Below, one piece after another: positions 27,194-34,191 of a DNA stretch of 52,979 nucleotides (position 1 is its first letter; each line of letters begins with the position of its first letter). The DNA lies in contig JAHEZJ010000013.1 of NCBI GenBank assembly GCA_023251135.1, forward strand, positions 1 to 52,979, given 5' to 3'. This DNA is from Flavobacterium sp. GTDB taxonomy: Bacteria; Bacteroidota; Bacteroidia; Flavobacteriales; Flavobacteriaceae. Under the pieces are notes generated by a model, which did no database searches, was not told the DNA's origin, and saw only the letters and a program-made list of their open reading frames with translations. The position numbers and the translations under genes were made by a program.

Positions 27194-27230
27194 AGAACAT
27201 TGGTATTTCCGGTTCGAGTCCGGCAAGTTT
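27183..27230 (+). ncRNA. Mini-tRNA-like element: acceptor-like stem plus T-arm, no D-arm
   Basis: AAACTT (27183-27188) pairs with AAGTTT (27225-27230). Just inside the 3' strand is a T-arm with stem CCGG/CCGG and the canonical loop TTCGAGT at 27213-27219, including the conserved G53-C61 pair. The intervening 20 nt show no D-arm or anticodon arm. It could be a truncated tRNA relic or a T-arm/acceptor minihelix mimic. Confidence 0.5.
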
Positions 27231-27256
27231 TAAAATTATCATGAATAATCAAAGAG

Positions 27257-27276
27257 GGTCAAGATTAACTTACTTC
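27257..27276 (+). repeat. Leader motif, copy 4
   Basis: GGTCAA, spacer GATTAA, CTTACTTC. GATTAACT pairs perfectly over 8 bp with AGTTAATC at about 27309-27316, enclosing about 38 nt. Confidence 0.75.
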
Positions 27277-27334
27277 GGGGGAAACCCACCAAACTGTCAC
27301 TTTGAATCAGTTAATCCATTACACTCTAATTTCA

Positions 27335-27354
27335 GGTCAAGTGTTTCTTACTTC
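27335..27354 (+). repeat. Leader motif, copy 5
   Basis: GGTCAA, spacer GTGTTT, CTTACTTC. AGTGT can pair with ACACT at 27320-27324. It ends 58 nt before the RING/TerD start codon. Confidence 0.75.
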
Positions 27355-27412
27355 AAATCTTTTAGGTAGACTCAGAAGCGCAATTATCTAAATTTTAAAA
27401 ATTAAAAAAAAA

Positions 27413-29653
27413 ATGAAAACAACAACATTATTAAAAATCAGTCTGCGTCAAAACGCAATTTACATTCCATCAGAAATGATAGCGAATGATATCAAAAAAA
27501 TATCAGCAACAACATCGGTTTTGGCAGCCAATGTTTCCAAACTTGGTTTTACATTTTCAGAATCATTATTACACGCTTTAAATAATGTAAGCCCAAACTA
27601 TAAAGTTGATTTTTTAGAAGTTCTGAAAGAAGTTTTAGGAACGGATAAAAATTGGACTCCTTTGGTGAAAGAATGGGATATCCCAACAGGTGAATCTGTC
27701 TTTGATCATGTGGCTACCTTTTTTGCAAATGTTTTTAAAACCAAAAACGGAACAACTCTGCAATGCGGACATAGTATCCCGGAGCATACTTTTCCGTTGG
27801 AAAGATACAATGGATGTCCGTTCTGCGGAACTCCGTTTGAATTTGGTAAAATCGAAAAATACGGACAAGGAAGCAAATTGAAAGTTCTGGAATTGTGGAC
27901 AGAAAAAGACTTAAATGATTTCTATTTATCGTTATTGCAATCAAAAACAGCTTTAGATGCTACACAGGCAGATAGTTTAAAAGCAGCGATGAAATACTTG
28001 CCTTTGCCTAAAACCGATGTGGCTATGAAGGAAACTTTAATGCTTGTTATAGATCTTTTGATCGAAAATGGCAAAGAAGAGGAGGCGTCAGCATTTTTAA
28101 AAACACCAACTGATATTTTAAGATATTTATGGTTTAAGAATACAGGATTGTTGCAAATTATTGAGCCAAAAACAATTATTAAAAGAACGGCTAAAAACGC
28201 ACAGCATTTGCATATCGGTTTAGACACAAGTGCGCAGGCCAAAATCGCTTCTCAGAAAGATTTGAAACTTAAATATTCCCGAAAAGAATGTTTAATGGTG
28301 GCAAATTGGTTGAATACTATGGATATGGAAGTAGAAGCCATGTGCGAAATCATGCATCCAAAAAGAGGAATGTGGGTTCGTGTGATCAGAGCGTTGCGTT
28401 TGGCAGAATACAGCAAAAGAAAAGGTTTTGAAAAATTAGCTTTTTTGATGGATGTATTTTACAACCAGGTGTATGACGTTTGGCAAAGTAAAGTAAACAC
28501 GTCACGATTGAAAATGGATGCCGATAAAACATTTGCCTTATTGAAACAACGTCCGGGTTTGTTTGCCCGTTCCTTATTTTCGAATATGCTTTGGTTTGGT
28601 GCCGATGAAACGGTGGCACATTTTACGGAGATTATTGATAAAGTTCCGGCTCGACTGGTGTTTACTTTAAATATGTATGCTCAGAACTATTTTGATAAAA
28701 ATATTCAAAGAAGTGTGAAGCCTTTGGGAGGAACCAATAAACGAATTGCGCCAAATGCTTTGTTGAATTTGTATGATGAAGAGCAATTAGAGGCGATGAA
28801 AAGTCAAATCGAAGAATTGTGCTTTTTAGCAATGAAGAAACGATTTGCAGCAATCGCAAATCCAAACAAGACTATTTACATAGATCCGCAATTGTTTAAT
28901 ATGCCTGTTTCTATTGGAGATCGTAGCGATACGCTTCAGGATTTACCGGTGGCTTTAATGGGAACACGTTTCCCGGTTGAAGGAAACGAAGTGCGATTGT
29001 TTATGCAATGGGGTGCAGGTTTACCGGCACAGCATTTAGATATGGATTTGAGCTGTCATATTGCATACGAAGGGAAATCGGATATTTGTTCGTTCAGCCG
29101 ATTGACGACCACAGGTTGTCAGCATAGTGGTGATATCAGAAGTATTCCGAATAAAATTGGAACTGCAGAGTACATCAACATCAATATCAACGAATTGGCC
29201 AAAGCCAATGCAAAATTTGTGACTTTTACCTGCAATGCGTACTGTAACGGAAGTATCACGCCAAATTTGGTTGTAGGCTGGATGAACAGTAAACACCCGA
29301 TGAGAATTTCGGATAAAACCGGTGTAGCTTACGATCCGTCGTGTGTAGACCATCAGGTTCGTGTAACGCAGAATATCGCCAAAGGTTTGGTTTTTGGAGT
29401 TCTTGATGTAGCCAAAAGAGAAATTGTTTGGTTAGAAATGACTTTTGGAGGTCAGGTCGTACAAGGTTTGGACTTTAAAGGAGTTCAGGCATTATTGGCA
29501 AAATTGAACAGTAAATTGAATATTGGTAGTTTGTTACAGCTTAAAGCGGAAGCTCAGGGATTGACAATTACCGAAGATAAATTTGCCGATGAGGTTTACG
29601 ATGCACAATGGGCAATAAATGCTGCGGCAGTGACACAATTATTAATTGATTAA
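27413..29653 (+). CDS. RING-like zinc ribbon / helical / TerD-like protein (MXAN_6230/SCO0854-type)
   Basis: This is a 746-residue protein. Residues about 105-145 carry a zinc-binding half-RING (C118-x-H120, then C135-PF-C138). A long helical region follows, with the family-like QRPGLFARSLFSNML near residue 395. Residues about 530-710 resemble the TerD beta-sandwich: DMDLSCHIAYEGKSDICSF, HSGDIRS, AEYINININEL, then GWMNSKHPM and a DPSCVDHQVRV segment. From memory this matches the MXAN_6230/SCO0854 RING-domain family, whose function is not established. First gene behind the tRNA-like leader and operator 1. It is a candidate scaffold or RNA-binding partner of the leader RNA, by position only. 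Confidence 0.72.
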   Translation: MKTTTLLKISLRQNAIYIPSEMIANDIKKISATTSVLAANVSKLGFTFSESLLHALNNVSPNYKVDFLEVLKEVLGTDKNWTPLVKEWDIPTGESVFDHVATFFANVFKTKNGTTLQCGHSIPEHTFPLERYNGCPFCGTPFEFGKIEKYGQGSKLKVLELWTEKDLNDFYLSLLQSKTALDATQADSLKAAMKYLPLPKTDVAMKETLMLVIDLLIENGKEEEASAFLKTPTDILRYLWFKNTGLLQIIEPKTIIKRTAKNAQHLHIGLDTSAQAKIASQKDLKLKYSRKECLMVANWLNTMDMEVEAMCEIMHPKRGMWVRVIRALRLAEYSKRKGFEKLAFLMDVFYNQVYDVWQSKVNTSRLKMDADKTFALLKQRPGLFARSLFSNMLWFGADETVAHFTEIIDKVPARLVFTLNMYAQNYFDKNIQRSVKPLGGTNKRIAPNALLNLYDEEQLEAMKSQIEELCFLAMKKRFAAIANPNKTIYIDPQLFNMPVSIGDRSDTLQDLPVALMGTRFPVEGNEVRLFMQWGAGLPAQHLDMDLSCHIAYEGKSDICSFSRLTTTGCQHSGDIRSIPNKIGTAEYINININELAKANAKFVTFTCNAYCNGSITPNLVVGWMNSKHPMRISDKTGVAYDPSCVDHQVRVTQNIAKGLVFGVLDVAKREIVWLEMTFGGQVVQGLDFKGVQALLAKLNSKLNIGSLLQLKAEAQGLTITEDKFADEVYDAQWAINAAAVTQLLID

Positions 29654-29708
29654 ATTTAAGCCACGAATTCATAAATGGATTAGTGGCTTTTTGATGTCGC
29701 TGGTATAT

Positions 29709-29741
29709 AGACCTGACAGGTTTTAAAAACCTGTCAGGTCT
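29709..29741 (+). terminator. Long hairpin, probable terminator of the RING/TerD unit
   Basis: AGACCTGACAGGTTTT pairs perfectly with AAAACCTGTCAGGTCT, leaving almost no loop. It starts 56 nt after the stop and lacks a long T-run. Similar hairpins occur as dispersed repeats in this genus, so it may be a repeat acting as terminator. Confidence 0.6.
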
Positions 29742-29766
29742 GATACGAAGGTTGCAGATAAAAAGG

Positions 29767-29890
29767 ATAGTTCCGTAGGAACGTTTTTAAATTGTAGCAA
29801 CGGATTTTAATCCGTTGAAAAATATGCGATAACAAAATAAAGTTCCGTAGGAACGGCAAATATTTATAGATTAGAAAATCCCATTTTTAA
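29767..29890. repeat. 124-bp direct repeat, left copy (flanks the SUKH gene)
   Basis: It contains two AGTTCCGTAGGAACG palindromes and one CAACGGATTTTAATCCGTTG palindrome, then TATTTATAGATTAGAAA and a CCCATTTTTAAA end. The copy at 30442-30565 has the same length and differs at only a small number of positions. The left copy ends 5 nt before the SUKH start codon. Confidence 0.85.
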
Positions 29891-29895
29891 AAATC

Positions 29896-30432
29896 ATGAC
29901 AATAAAAGAAATAAAATATAAAGCGGAAAAAAACTTTAAAAGAATAAAACTTAGAGAGGATGTTTATGGATTTCAAATACAGCCCAATGCTAAATTTTTA
30001 AAAGGAATAAGCAGAAAAGAAATTGATGCATTGCAAGTATTGTTTGGATTTGATTTCCCTTGGGATTACAGAGAAATGCTTTTAACTTTTTCGAATTTAG
30101 ACACTGATTTGATTTCAATTAACCCAGAAGGCAAATCAGATATTGAATATGCCAGTGAAAACTTTTTCCACCAATATCCTGAAGATTTTGAAAAATCAAG
30201 ACGACTTATTGACGAAATTAATGAGAATAAATTTGAAGCAGAATTGGCTCTAACTGAAGCTGGTTTTGATGTTTCAAAAATAGTGGGTTACATTCCCATG
30301 CACAACCATCGTGCTCTTGTGGTTTTTGAAGATAAGTATCTTTCGCCGGTTATTTCAGTTATGCAATCCGATATTATTATGTTCGGAAATAATTTAAGAG
30401 AATATCTCGAAAATGAACTTTTAAGAATTTAG
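29896..30432 (+). CDS. SMI1/KNR4 (SUKH) family protein
   Basis: This 178-residue protein carries the SUKH pattern: ISRKEIDALQVLFGFDFPWDYREMLLTFSNL at about 38-68, then VGYIPMHNHRALVVFEDKYLSPVISVMQSDIIMFGNNLREYLEN near the end. The family is best known as immunity proteins against polymorphic nuclease toxins, but stand-alone copies of unknown role are common. No toxin gene is adjacent. It is bracketed by two 124-bp direct repeats, which suggests it is a later cassette placed between the RING/TerD gene and the RNA ligase. Confidence 0.82.
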   Translation: MTIKEIKYKAEKNFKRIKLREDVYGFQIQPNAKFLKGISRKEIDALQVLFGFDFPWDYREMLLTFSNLDTDLISINPEGKSDIEYASENFFHQYPEDFEKSRRLIDEINENKFEAELALTEAGFDVSKIVGYIPMHNHRALVVFEDKYLSPVISVMQSDIIMFGNNLREYLENELLRI

Positions 30433-30441
30433 GTAAAGAAA

Positions 30442-30565
30442 ATAGTTCCGTAGGAACGTTGTTATTTTGTAGCAACGGATTTTAATCCGTTGAAAAATAT
30501 GCGATTACAAAGTAAAGTTCCGTAGGAACGAAAAATATTTATAGATTAGAAATGCCCATTTTTAA
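30442..30565. repeat. 124-bp direct repeat, right copy
   Basis: It aligns without gaps to 29767-29890 by eye. It begins 10 nt after the SUKH stop and ends 15 nt before operator 2. Confidence 0.85.
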
Positions 30566-30579
30566 ATCTATTTTTAGTA

Positions 30580-30594
30580 CGCAAAATAACTGCG
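30580..30594 (+). promoter_or_regulatory. Island operator 2 with -7 box, driving the Rnl1-like ligase
   Basis: The palindrome CGCAAAATAACTGCG is followed by box ATCTTTG ending at 30614, exactly 20 nt after the palindrome as in the other two sites. The predicted transcript starts near 30621, about 11 nt before the ligase ATG. Confidence 0.78.
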
Positions 30595-30631
30595 CACTAG
30601 TTTTTGAATCTTTGTTGAAAGATAAGAACTA

Positions 30632-31654
30632 ATGAATACAACGCTTTTAAAAGAGATGCTTTCAAAAAATTATGTAAAGGTGAACAAACATCTGGAGCAT
30701 GATTTATACATTTATAATTACACTCAAAATGCACAATTCGAGAAAGTTTGGAATGAGGTGACATTAGCCTGCAGAGGATTGATCTTAGATGAAAATAATA
30801 CTGTGGTGGCAAGGCCTTTTCCTAAGTTTTTCAATTTAGGCGAAATGGAAAATCAGGTACTGCCGGCTTGTACTTTTGAAGTCTATGATAAAATGGACGG
30901 TTCGTTGGGAATTTTATATTGGATAGATGAAGTTCCTTTTATAGCGAGCAGAGGATCTTTTTCGAGCAATCAGTCGGATAAAGCGAATGAAATGCTGCAT
31001 GGAAAATACAGAAATTCCTGGGCGCTTCTGGATAAAGCGAAAACCTATTTGTTTGAAATTATCTACCCCGAAAACCGAATCGTTTTAGATTATGGTTCAG
31101 CGGAAGAATTGGTTTTGCTGGCGATTATTGACACAGCTTCCGGTGAAGAATTTGCGTTGGAAGATCTTGGTTTTCCTATGGTTGAAAAATTCGATGGTAT
31201 CAAAGATATTCTGCTTTTAAAAGAAATGGACATTGATAATAAAGAAGGTTTTATCATTAAGTATGCAAACCATTTTAGGGTGAAGATTAAATTTGAAGAA
31301 TACCTTCGTTTACACCGAATCATTACTGAGGTTTCTAACCTGAATATTTGGGAGTATCTGAAAACAAATCAGCCGATGGAAGAAATTCTGGAGCGTGTTC
31401 CCGATGAATTTTTTGATTGGGTAAAACAAACCAAAAGCGATTTAGAGAAGCAGTACCTGACAATCGAAAACCAATGCAAAGCAGATTTTAAAGTATTAGA
31501 ATCCCGAAAGGAAACCGCCTTGTATTTCCAGACTTGTCAATATCAGGGCGTATTGTTTGCCATGCTGAACCACAAAGACTATTCGGTGATTATTTGGAAA
31601 ATGATCCGGCCAACATTTGAAAAACCGTTTAATAGAAAAGAAAATTTAATCTAA
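30632..31654 (+). CDS. T4 Rnl1-like RNA ligase
   Basis: This 340-residue ATP-dependent RNA ligase has motif I YDKMDGSLG with nucleophile Lys87, preceded by CRGLIL and RPFPKFFNLGE, which are typical of T4 Rnl1-type enzymes. Motif III-like KTYLFEIIYPENRIVLDY, motif IV EGFIIKY and motif V VKIKFEEY follow. The C-terminal 90 residues are helical. It should seal 5'-phosphate and 3'-OH RNA ends, the last step of tRNA repair after a T4 Pnkp-like kinase/phosphatase, which is encoded 3.5 kb downstream. It has its own operator-promoter. Confidence 0.92.
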   Translation: MNTTLLKEMLSKNYVKVNKHLEHDLYIYNYTQNAQFEKVWNEVTLACRGLILDENNTVVARPFPKFFNLGEMENQVLPACTFEVYDKMDGSLGILYWIDEVPFIASRGSFSSNQSDKANEMLHGKYRNSWALLDKAKTYLFEIIYPENRIVLDYGSAEELVLLAIIDTASGEEFALEDLGFPMVEKFDGIKDILLLKEMDIDNKEGFIIKYANHFRVKIKFEEYLRLHRIITEVSNLNIWEYLKTNQPMEEILERVPDEFFDWVKQTKSDLEKQYLTIENQCKADFKVLESRKETALYFQTCQYQGVLFAMLNHKDYSVIIWKMIRPTFEKPFNRKENLI

Positions 31655-31657
31655 ATG

Positions 31658-31672
31658 CGCAGAATAATTGCG
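31658..31672 (+). promoter_or_regulatory. Island operator 3 with -7 box, driving the Hen1-ligase-Pnkp unit
   Basis: The palindrome CGCAGAATAATTGCG is followed by a perfect -7 box, TATATTTG (31685-31692), ending 20 nt after the palindrome. This promoter decides the Hen1 start: an upstream in-frame ATG at 31668 lies within it, so ATG 31713 is used. Confidence 0.82.
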
Positions 31673-31712
31673 TAGAGGCAAAGATATATTTGCCAAACAA
31701 AAAATAAACACA

Positions 31713-32990
31713 ATGATTATAAAACTTAAATCAGAGAACAAAAACTTTTTAGACGTTCTTTATAAAAATCCAAATACAGATCAGGGTTTGTATTTGAAGG
31801 AGTTAAAGGAAGGAATCGTAATTGGAAATGTGGTTTCTTACAACGAATATCACTGTGTTTTTTTAGATGGTAAGAACAGTTATTTACCTGAGGAAGGAAA
31901 TCAAATCGATTTTCAAAGTTATTGCAGTCCGTTATTGGCTTTAAATATAGCAACTGAATTATTTAATCATCTGTATAAAGAAAATTTAGGTTTAAGTGAG
32001 ACTGTAATTTCTTGGTTAGGTAAGAATTATAACGAAGTTGATACTGAAAAATGCACCATTGAAGTTGCAACTTTTTTCATCGATTCCGGATGGTATAAAA
32101 ATGAAAATTATCTTTTATCAAAATACATTGGCGGAATTTTACTAAAACATAAAATTGGAAATAATTACGAATTAAAGATTGAAGGGAAAACGGTTAGAGA
32201 GGCATTGCAGAAATTTTCGCTTGTAGCTTTGTTTTCACACTTTACCAATAAATATGCGGTTTATACTTATATAGACGATTACTTTATTCAAAAGCACATC
32301 ACAATGTTAACCAATATTTCGGGAATTCCGTATTTTGTATTTTATCTTTTTATCAAAAGAATCATGCGTTCTCCGGTACAATTTGAAAAGTTTAAACCCC
32401 AGTTAGAAGCTTATTTTGATAACGAAGTACAGTTTGTGTTTACAGATACACATCAATCGAGAAAAGAATTTATTTGCAGTAAAATCGATTTTGATGAACC
32501 GGTTCTAGATTTTGGTTGTGGTGAATTGCAATACTATAAAATGTTACTCAAAAAAGGATTCTTGCAGGAATATCATGCTTATGATGAGGTTGATTTTAAG
32601 CATGTCGCAGATAAAATTATTGGATTAGAAAAGGTTGATAATTTGCGATGGATCGAAAACCTTGAGGAAATTAAAGGTTTTGAAGGGCAGGTTATTTTGA
32701 GCGAAGTTATTGAGCATAATTCTCTGGAAGAAGCAAAAGAAATACTCATATGGATTCGCGATAATACACAATTTACGCAATTATTTGTGACAACGCCGGA
32801 CAAAGATTTTAATGTAAATTATGAAATGACAGAAGAATTCAGACATGACGATCATGATTTTGAACTTTCGAACGCAGAGTTTATGGAATTGATCAACGAA
32901 ATTTTTCCAAATTCTAAATCATTTTATGGAGTAGGGGATTGTGTAAAAGGAGTTTATCCAACAAGTGCGGTAATCATTCAAAAAAAGTAA
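31713..32990 (+). CDS. hen1: Hen1-type RNA 3'-terminal ribose 2'-O-methyltransferase
   Basis: This protein has 425 residues from ATG 31713. Residues 1-240 resemble the bacterial Hen1 N-terminal domain (NPNTDQGLYLKELKEGI, QSYCSPLLALNIATELF), which in known systems activates the Pnkp ligase. The methyltransferase is C-terminal: SAM loop LDFGCG (265-270), metal-binding EVIEH (E331, E334, H335), TTPDKDFN (360-367) and FRHDDHDFE (376-384) with the last metal-ligand His. It marks repaired RNA by methylating the 2'-OH at the 3' end of the cut before sealing. It overlaps neither neighbour; the Pnkp-type ligase starts 3 nt after its stop. Confidence 0.9.
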   Translation: MIIKLKSENKNFLDVLYKNPNTDQGLYLKELKEGIVIGNVVSYNEYHCVFLDGKNSYLPEEGNQIDFQSYCSPLLALNIATELFNHLYKENLGLSETVISWLGKNYNEVDTEKCTIEVATFFIDSGWYKNENYLLSKYIGGILLKHKIGNNYELKIEGKTVREALQKFSLVALFSHFTNKYAVYTYIDDYFIQKHITMLTNISGIPYFVFYLFIKRIMRSPVQFEKFKPQLEAYFDNEVQFVFTDTHQSRKEFICSKIDFDEPVLDFGCGELQYYKMLLKKGFLQEYHAYDEVDFKHVADKIIGLEKVDNLRWIENLEEIKGFEGQVILSEVIEHNSLEEAKEILIWIRDNTQFTQLFVTTPDKDFNVNYEMTEEFRHDDHDFELSNAEFMELINEIFPNSKSFYGVGDCVKGVYPTSAVIIQKK

Positions 32991-32993
32991 AAA

Positions 32994-34178
32994 ATGTTAG
33001 ACTATAAAGTAAGAAATAGAATAGAGTGGTTTTGTAAAAATAAGATAAATGATTTTTCGCCAACCATTTCGCCAGCGCCGAAAAGCAAGACAAGAAACGA
33101 AATAGAAAGCATTGAAGAGGCTGTAAATTATTATATAGAAAAAGGGGTAACCGAATTTGTGGTTCAGAAGAAATACATGGGGTCTTACTGTACCATTTAT
33201 CTGAAAAGAAATCTCGAAGAAACCTATTTTGTTTCCAGAAATGGGTTTAAAATGGATCATATTGATATGGAAAAAGCCATAAGCAGTTTAAAAGATTTAC
33301 ACGCCAAAATGGTAATTACTTTCCCTGATTTCGAAACGCTTTTAATTGCTTCAGAATTATTGCCATGGAAAGTTTTGGGGGCAGGATTAATCGAGAAAGA
33401 ATTTATAGGATACTATGACGCCTTAAAAACGCACAATGAATATTTGAAATCTTCGGAATTAATAAAAAAAATAAATAGTGTAAGACAATCAGGGGCGTTC
33501 ACAACCTATATTTCGGATAAAAAGCAGCTTAGCAAAAAAGAATTTGGAGGTAAATATAAAACGCATATTGTCCGTCAATACGAAGCGTTGGGCAGTGTGA
33601 AAATTCCAGATGCAATAAAGCAGGAAGAATCATTGCAGGTTTTTAAAGGTCAGATTGATACTTTTGGAAAGGAAACGGAATTGCACTTTAAACCCTTTAC
33701 CATTTTAAAAGTAGTAAAAAAGTCAGGAGAGGAAATACTACCAAATAGCAATTTGACTTATAAAATGGTAAATGATGATGCTTTTCTACACTTGGAAATT
33801 ACAACTTCTAATAAAGAAGAACAGTTAAAAGAAATGTATTCCTTTTTCGAAAAACTGACCAATGATAACGAGGAAGGCATTATGATTAAACCGGTTCAAA
33901 ATTATATTAAAAATTTGCCACCGTGTTTCAAGGTGAGAAATAACAATTATCTCACAATGATTTATGGGGTAAATTTTCATCAGGATTTTGATCATTATTT
34001 AGGAAAAAGAAGCATAAGACAAAAATTAGAGCAATCTGTAAATGGTTGGGAAATCAATCAAAAAATGCTTCAGATTCCGTATAAAGATTTAGAAGAAGAA
34101 AATTATCTCATGCGGTTGTTGCTTTTGAAACGAATCAATAACGAAGAAATAGAAAAAACATTAGATCCAAGATTATAA
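32994..34178 (+). CDS. Stand-alone Pnkp-type ligase (adenylyltransferase) domain protein
   Basis: This 394-residue protein matches only the C-terminal ligase module of bacterial Pnkp. It shows FVVQKKYMGSYC with presumed nucleophile Lys60 (the KxMGS variant of motif I), FVSRNGF, DNEEGIMIKP (motif IV, about residue 290) and PPCFKVRNNNYLTMIYG (motif V and the Pnkp-typical RxxxYL-IYG). No kinase P-loop or metallophosphoesterase is attached. In the known system one Pnkp chain carries kinase, phosphatase and ligase and is activated by Hen1. Here the ligase is a separate gene between hen1 and a T4-like kinase/phosphatase, with gaps of 3 and 13 nt. Confidence 0.85.
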   Translation: MLDYKVRNRIEWFCKNKINDFSPTISPAPKSKTRNEIESIEEAVNYYIEKGVTEFVVQKKYMGSYCTIYLKRNLEETYFVSRNGFKMDHIDMEKAISSLKDLHAKMVITFPDFETLLIASELLPWKVLGAGLIEKEFIGYYDALKTHNEYLKSSELIKKINSVRQSGAFTTYISDKKQLSKKEFGGKYKTHIVRQYEALGSVKIPDAIKQEESLQVFKGQIDTFGKETELHFKPFTILKVVKKSGEEILPNSNLTYKMVNDDAFLHLEITTSNKEEQLKEMYSFFEKLTNDNEEGIMIKPVQNYIKNLPPCFKVRNNNYLTMIYGVNFHQDFDHYLGKRSIRQKLEQSVNGWEINQKMLQIPYKDLEEENYLMRLLLLKRINNEEIEKTLDPRL

Positions 34179-34191
34179 CAAGATTAACAAA

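Larger units (their letters stand above)
26931..27412 (+). ncRNA. Structured leader RNA with five 20-nt motif copies and tRNA pieces
   Basis: About 480 nt with no credible coding frame lie between the expected start and the RING/TerD gene. Motif GGTCAA-N6-CTTACTTC occurs at 26974-26993 (one mismatch), 27099-27118, 27174-27193, 27257-27276 and 27335-27354, always with a 6-nt spacer. The last four are 75-83 nt apart, about one tRNA length. The variable spacer has a nearby complement in each copy: AAGTTT with AAACTT (copy 1), AGTTTTGA with TCAAAACT (2), AAACTT with AAGTTT (3), GATTAACT with AGTTAATC (4), ACACT with AGTGT (5). tRNA elements sit at 27048-27165 and 27183-27230. Processing into small RNAs is inferred by analogy with tRNA-like Y RNAs of rsr-rtc operons. 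Confidence 0.6.

Noticed and set aside
26982-27233. 83-codon frame through the tRNA-like leader
   Set aside because: Its AVAQRLEQVV and RVVGSNPIC strings are the typical false translation of tRNA D- and T-arms; no other coding sign is present.
26974-27354. Five short repeats as a CRISPR array
   Set aside because: The repeats are a 6+8 nt bipartite motif with a variable centre, spacings vary from 75 to 125 nt, the spacers contain tRNA arms, and no cas gene is present.
27413-29653. Ro60/TROVE protein, expected beside tRNA-like Y RNA
   Set aside because: No vWA MIDAS motif (DxSxS) and no TROVE HEAT pattern; the zinc half-RING and TerD-like C-domain point to the MXAN_6230/SCO0854-type family.
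29896-30432. SUKH gene as immunity half of a local toxin-immunity pair
   Set aside because: No toxin-like, Rhs or polymorphic toxin gene is adjacent; kept only as a possible role.
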